From Achromobacter ruhlandii (GTDB taxonomy: Bacteria; Pseudomonadota; Gammaproteobacteria; Burkholderiales; Burkholderiaceae_B): a stretch of 64,000 nucleotides of DNA. The position numbers and the translations under genes are program-made. The first letter of the stretch is position 1. The number at the start of each line of letters is the position of its first letter. Shown piece by piece: positions 61,700 to 64,000 of this stretch. The stretch spans positions 1-64,000 of the forward strand of contig NZ_CADIJL010000033.1 of NCBI RefSeq assembly GCF_902859695.1, written 5' to 3'. The notes below the pieces were generated by a model, which had not been told where the DNA came from, ran no database searches, and saw only the letters and a program-made list of their open reading frames with translations.

Positions 61700-62563
61700 T
61701 CAGCGCGCGTGTTTCTTGGCCCCGGCCACGCAGATCACCGCCGCCAGCGTCGCCAGCAGCATGGTCCAACTGACCTGCTCGTGCAGCAGCAGCGCCGCCA
61801 GGCCCAGGCCCATGAAGGGCTGGAACAGCTGCAACTGGCCCACCGCCGCGATGCCGCCCTGGGCCAGGCCGCGATACCAGAACACGAAGCCGATCAGCAT
61901 GCTGAACAGCGACACATAGGCCAGGCCGATCCAGCCGGCCGGGGTGACCTGCGCGAACGAAGGCGGCCAGGTGAGCAGCGTCAGCGGCAGCATCACCGGC
62001 AGCGACAGCACCAGCGCCCAGCTGATGACCTGCCAGCCGCCCAGCGTGCGCGACAGCCTGGCGCCTTCGGCGTAGCCCATGCCGCAGACCACGATGGCCG
62101 CCAGCATCAGCAGGTCGCCCTTGAGCGACACGTCCAGGCCGCCCGTCAGCGCGTAGCCCGCCACGAAGGCCGCGCCCGCCACCGAGAACAGCCAGAAGGC
62201 CGGCTTCGGCCGTTCGCCGCCGCGCAGCACCGCGAAGATGGCGGTGGACAGCGGCAGCAGGCCGAGGAACACGATCGAGTGCGCCGAGGTGACGTGCCGC
62301 AGCGCCAGCGCGGTCAGCAGCGGAAAGCCCAGCACCACGCCGATGGCCGTCAGCGTCAGGGCGGGCAGGTCCGCGCGGCGCGGCCGCGGCTGGCGCAGCA
62401 GCCACAGCAGGGCCCAGCCCAGCAGGGCGGCGATGGTGGCGCGGGCGCCGGTCAGGAAGATGGGATCGAGTTGCGCCACCGCCACCCGGGTCGCCGGCAG
62501 GGAGCCGGCGAAGATCGCCACGCCGATAAAACCGTTGATCCAGCCGCTTGTTGCCTTGTCCAT
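61700..62563 (-). CDS. EamA/DMT-family exporter
   Basis: A protein of 287 residues with about ten hydrophobic segments in two EamA repeats. It opens GWINGFIGVAIFAGSLPATR and ends in the basic tail AKKHAR. It exports an unknown metabolite, often amino acids or vitamin-related compounds. Its divergent neighbour is a MocR/aminotransferase-type regulator 118 bp away, a common pair in which the PLP-binding regulator controls the exporter. A perfect direct repeat in the shared region supports this. Confidence 0.88.
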   Translation of the reverse strand: MDKATSGWINGFIGVAIFAGSLPATRVAVAQLDPIFLTGARATIAALLGWALLWLLRQPRPRRADLPALTLTAIGVVLGFPLLTALALRHVTSAHSIVFLGLLPLSTAIFAVLRGGERPKPAFWLFSVAGAAFVAGYALTGGLDVSLKGDLLMLAAIVVCGMGYAEGARLSRTLGGWQVISWALVLSLPVMLPLTLLTWPPSFAQVTPAGWIGLAYVSLFSMLIGFVFWYRGLAQGGIAAVGQLQLFQPFMGLGLAALLLHEQVSWTMLLATLAAVICVAGAKKHAR

Positions 62564-62617
62564 GCACCGCTCCGATGAAAACGCCAGTGGAGCATTTCCG
62601 GTGCGCCTGCCCCAGAG

Positions 62618-62665
62618 ACAGTCCAGTACAATTAAAAATAACTGTTATGCAATACAGTCCAGTAC
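62618..62665. promoter_or_regulatory. Direct-repeat operator between the EamA exporter and MocR genes
   Basis: ACAGTCCAGTAC occurs exactly twice, at 62618-62629 and 62654-62665, with starts 36 bp apart. Direct repeats spaced near helical turns are the established target type for MocR regulators such as PdxR and GabR. An AT-rich stretch (ATTAAAAATAAC) between the copies is the likely promoter core, so binding both repeats would span it. Confidence 0.75.
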
Positions 62666-62681
62666 GGCCAGGGAGGCAACG

Positions 62682-64000
62682 GTGAAGCAGGGCGGCACGC
62701 GAATCGAGGCGGTGATGGCGCAGGTGCGGTCGCGCATTGCTTCGCGCGCCTATTCGCCGGGCACCAGGCTGCCTTCGGTGCGGGCGCAGGCGGCCGCCAT
62801 GGGGGTGTCGGTGTCGACCGTGGTCGAGGCCTATGAACGCCTGGCCGCCGAAGGCAGCATCACGTCGCGGCCGGGGTCTGGCTTCTACGTCGCCGGCCCG
62901 GTGGCGCCGCTGGCGCTGACCGAGATCGGCCCCAGGCTGGACCGCGAGATCGATCCGCTGTGGGTCTCGCGCCAGTCGCTGGAGGCCGCGCCCGACGCGC
63001 TGCGGCCCGGTTGCGGCTGGCTGCCGGCCGACTGGATGTACGAAGCCGGCATCCGCCGCGCCTTGCGCGCGCTGGCCAAGGCCGCTTCGCTGGAATTGAC
63101 CGAATACGCCACGCCGCTCGGCCATCCCGGGCTGCGCCAGGTGCTGTCGCGGCGGCTGGCCGCCGCCGGCATCGACACCGCGCCCGAGCAGCTCATGCTG
63201 ACCGAGTCCGGCACCCAGGCGATCGACCTGATCTGCCGCTTCCTGCTGGAGCCGGGCGATACCGTGCTGGTCGACGATCCCTGCTATTTCAATTTCCATG
63301 CCTTGCTCAAGGCGCACCGCGCCCGCGTGGTCAGCGTGCCGTACACGCCGAACGGGCCCGACGTGGCGCGTTTCGAGGCGGCGCTGCGCGAGCACGCGCC
63401 GCGCCTGTACATCACCAATTCGGGCATCCACAACCCCACCGGCGCGACGCTGTCGCCCCTGGCGGCGCACCGGCTGCTCAAGGCCGCCGACGGCGCGGGG
63501 CTGGTGATCGTGGAAGACGACATCTTTGCCGACTTCGAGCACACGCCGGCGCCGCGGCTGGCCGCGTTCGACGGCCTGTCGCGCGTGATCCAGATCGGCA
63601 GCTTTTCCAAGACCATCTCGGCCTCGCTGCGCTGCGGCTTCATCGCGGCGCGGGCCGACTGGATCGACAGCCTGGCCGACCTGAAGATCGCCACCACGTT
63701 CGGCGGCGGGCGGCTGGCGGCCGACGTGGTGTTCCGGACGCTGACCGACAGCGGCTACCGCAAGCACATGGAGTGGGTGCGGCAGCGGCTGGGCGAGGAG
63801 CGCGACCGCGCCAGCGCGCGGCTGCGGGCGCTCGGCATCGTGCCGTGGCTGCAGCCGAAGGCGGGTATGTTTCTGTGGTGCCGCCTGCCGGCCGGCATTG
63901 ACGCGGCAACCGTGGCGCGCGCCTGCCTGCGCGACGGCGTGGTGCTGGCGCCAGGCAACGCCTTCAGCGTGTCGTTGAGCGCGGGCGACTGCCTGCGCTT
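62682..64000 (+). CDS. MocR-family regulator / PLP-dependent aminotransferase-like protein (partial)
   Basis: The gene starts at GTG 62682 (GGGAGG 5 bp before) and runs off the right edge after 439 codons. An N-terminal GntR HTH (about 8-70; RLPSVRAQAAAMGVSVSTVVEAY in parts) is followed by a fold type I aminotransferase domain with the PLP lysine in IGSFSKTISASLRCGF (FSK). IHNPTGATLSP and VEDDIFADF are usual cofactor-contact motifs. It is divergent from an EamA exporter and most likely controls that gene and itself. Confidence 0.88.
   Translation, partial: MKQGGTRIEAVMAQVRSRIASRAYSPGTRLPSVRAQAAAMGVSVSTVVEAYERLAAEGSITSRPGSGFYVAGPVAPLALTEIGPRLDREIDPLWVSRQSLEAAPDALRPGCGWLPADWMYEAGIRRALRALAKAASLELTEYATPLGHPGLRQVLSRRLAAAGIDTAPEQLMLTESGTQAIDLICRFLLEPGDTVLVDDPCYFNFHALLKAHRARVVSVPYTPNGPDVARFEAALREHAPRLYITNSGIHNPTGATLSPLAAHRLLKAADGAGLVIVEDDIFADFEHTPAPRLAAFDGLSRVIQIGSFSKTISASLRCGFIAARADWIDSLADLKIATTFGGGRLAADVVFRTLTDSGYRKHMEWVRQRLGEERDRASARLRALGIVPWLQPKAGMFLWCRLPAGIDAATVARACLRDGVVLAPGNAFSVSLSAGDCLR

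Noticed and set aside
1..64000. Mobile elements, integrases, attachment sites, tRNA or rRNA genes
   Set aside because: None of the translated frames carries transposase or integrase motifs, and no tRNA-like or rRNA-like stretch was recognised by eye. A tRNA scan could still find one.

Overview
The window is a GC-rich, densely coded chromosomal segment of the Bordetella/Achromobacter type (betaproteobacteria, Alcaligenaceae). This placement is inferred from gene content, codon bias towards G/C third positions, and the family resemblance of glutamate dehydrogenase, HutG and the periplasmic proteins. No rRNA, tRNA, CRISPR array, integrase or insertion sequence was seen. Both ends cut through genes.

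Layout, left to right. (1) 0.3-4.3 kb: an IclR regulator, then a tightly overlapping polar amino acid ABC transporter operon ending in formimidoylglutamase (hutG), which points to histidine or a histidine breakdown product. (2) 4.4-7.8 kb: a berberine-bridge-type flavin oxidase and, divergently, glutamate dehydrogenase behind a long inverted repeat. (3) 8-11.1 kb: a leftward run of lipoprotein, two-piece lipoate ligase, GNAT acetyltransferase and a YfcG-type glutathione transferase. (4) 11.2-18.1 kb: EamA exporter/Lrp regulator divergon, glutathione peroxidase, MFS exporter, a DUF1800/DUF1501 secreted pair, and a small TPR protein. (5) 18.2-22 kb: a LysR-controlled four-carbon acid sugar operon (DUF1537 kinase, PdxA2, and an unnamed TIM-barrel-like protein). 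(6) 22-31.9 kb: an Aer-like aerotaxis transducer behind an FNR/ANR box, photolyase, a rearranged CoA-transferase, periplasmic peroxiredoxin, YXWGXW protein, a tiny Tyr-rich lipoprotein, a tandem 77-bp repeat block, DoxX and DbpA.

(7) 32-56 kb holds the main metabolic theme: a complete taurine route in separated blocks. TauABC imports taurine (53.3-56.0 kb). A TauXY-like taurine dehydrogenase would make sulfoacetaldehyde (43.7-45.6 kb). Xsc converts that to acetyl phosphate plus sulfite, and Pta makes acetyl-CoA (32.9-35.7 kb). A MocR/TauR-type regulator follows tauC, and an IclR regulator is divergent from xsc. Between the blocks lie a peptide-type ABC transporter with a fused ATPase, a YtcJ-like amidohydrolase, a CobW GTPase, and a 1,890-residue SPATE-like serine protease autotransporter. 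Its passenger and barrel are joined across twelve 39-bp repeats.

(8) 56.2-64 kb: folE, a two-component system divergent from cstA-ybdD (likely pyruvate uptake), and an EamA exporter divergent from a MocR/aminotransferase-type regulator. A perfect 12-bp direct repeat lies in their shared promoter region.
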